From positions 62,001 to 126,000 of the forward strand of contig JAPOXW010000006.1 of NCBI GenBank assembly GCA_026706895.1: DNA of 64,000 nt, given 5' to 3'. Origin of the DNA: Gammaproteobacteria bacterium (lineage in GTDB: Bacteria; Pseudomonadota; Gammaproteobacteria; Poriferisulfidales; Poriferisulfidaceae). A program made the position numbers and the translations under genes. Under the pieces are notes generated by a model, which had not been told where the DNA came from, did not search any database, and saw only the letters and a program-made list of their open reading frames with translations. How positions within the stretch are numbered: position 1 is the stretch's first letter; each line of letters starts with the position of its first letter. Positions 63,874 through 64,000 of the stretch are shown here, piece by piece.

Positions 63874-64000
63874 ATGAACACCACTGAAACCTTGGCTATT
63901 CCGATTCCGGAACAACTCGACCCCCCTGCCATAACCGGCAAAGTGGATCTTGATCTGACTACGGTCGGCGATTTTACCGTCCCGGACCCGCGGATGAAAA
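63874..64000 (+). CDS. pstB: Phosphate ABC transporter ATPase PstB, N-terminal part
   Basis: Only the first 42 codons are in the window. The start MNTTETLAIPIPEQLDPP is an N-terminal extension seen in some PstB proteins, before the ATPase domain, which lies outside the window. Identity rests on position right after pstC-pstA. A TATAAT hexamer ends 2 nt before the ATG, so it may drive transcription of a shorter product or be chance. Confidence 0.7.
   Translation, partial: MNTTETLAIPIPEQLDPPAITGKVDLDLTTVGDFTVPDPRMK

Overview
The window looks like a chromosomal segment of a GC-rich gammaproteobacterium, probably a sulfur-oxidising, Chromatiales/Ectothiorhodospiraceae-like lineage. This is an inference from gene content: a DsrS-like gene, the nnr-tsaE-amidase order, bioH-bioC, mutY with yggX, queG, hemF and hemB, fur, and an extended PstC/PstA pair. 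Most of the window is compact housekeeping DNA with 1-11 nt gene overlaps. No rRNA genes, CRISPR arrays, integrases or complete insertion sequences were seen.

Layout. 1-7.7 kb: a GCS2-type glutamate-cysteine ligase-like gene (cut by the edge) with argA, a RibD-C type reductase, then amidase, tsaE, nnr and an orphan hydantoinase-B subunit. 8-9.5 kb: a FitAB-type toxin-antitoxin pair and a urate-oxidase-N-domain membrane protein. 9.5-14.8 kb: argD-argF and a large TonB-dependent receptor. 14.8-25.9 kb: phoU, ampG, xthA, pyrE, aroE, hemB, dsbB, a DUF4399 gene, hemF, tsaC, topA and an unknown secreted protein. 26-36.7 kb: argS, a SPOR protein, fur, a second TonB receptor, a GH13 sugar phosphorylase, queG, an asparagine-synthase-like amidotransferase (possibly osmolyte synthesis) and sixA.

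36.8-43.8 kb is an accessory island, visibly AT-rich at its left end. It carries a tightly packed three-gene operon: a TSPPY-type DNA methyltransferase, a Ser/Thr-kinase/P-loop-ATPase fusion, and an unknown protein with Rossmann-like, CARF-like segments. A roughly 355-nt intergenic region with a possible structured RNA lies in front of it, followed by a methyltransferase-HNH nuclease fusion and a small zinc ribbon. I do not recognise this combination as a named defence system, and it is the best candidate for an undescribed system in the window.

44-49.6 kb: a six-gene operon (TrpD2-like, Sel1, MoxR ATPase, DUF2201/VWA protein, DsrS-like, alpha/beta hydrolase) next to tRNA-Gly(CCC). 49.7-51 kb: a Fic protein behind an AT-rich, operator-like leader. 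51.2-57 kb: plsY, bioH-bioC, moaC, an AsmA-like gene and mutY. 57-61 kb: a block inserted between mutY and yggX, with tandem beta-barrel paralogs, a secreted nuclease, a DUF1971 gene and a Phd/PIN toxin-antitoxin pair. 61.1-64 kb: a Pho-box-preceded pstC-pstA-pstB operon, cut by the right edge.
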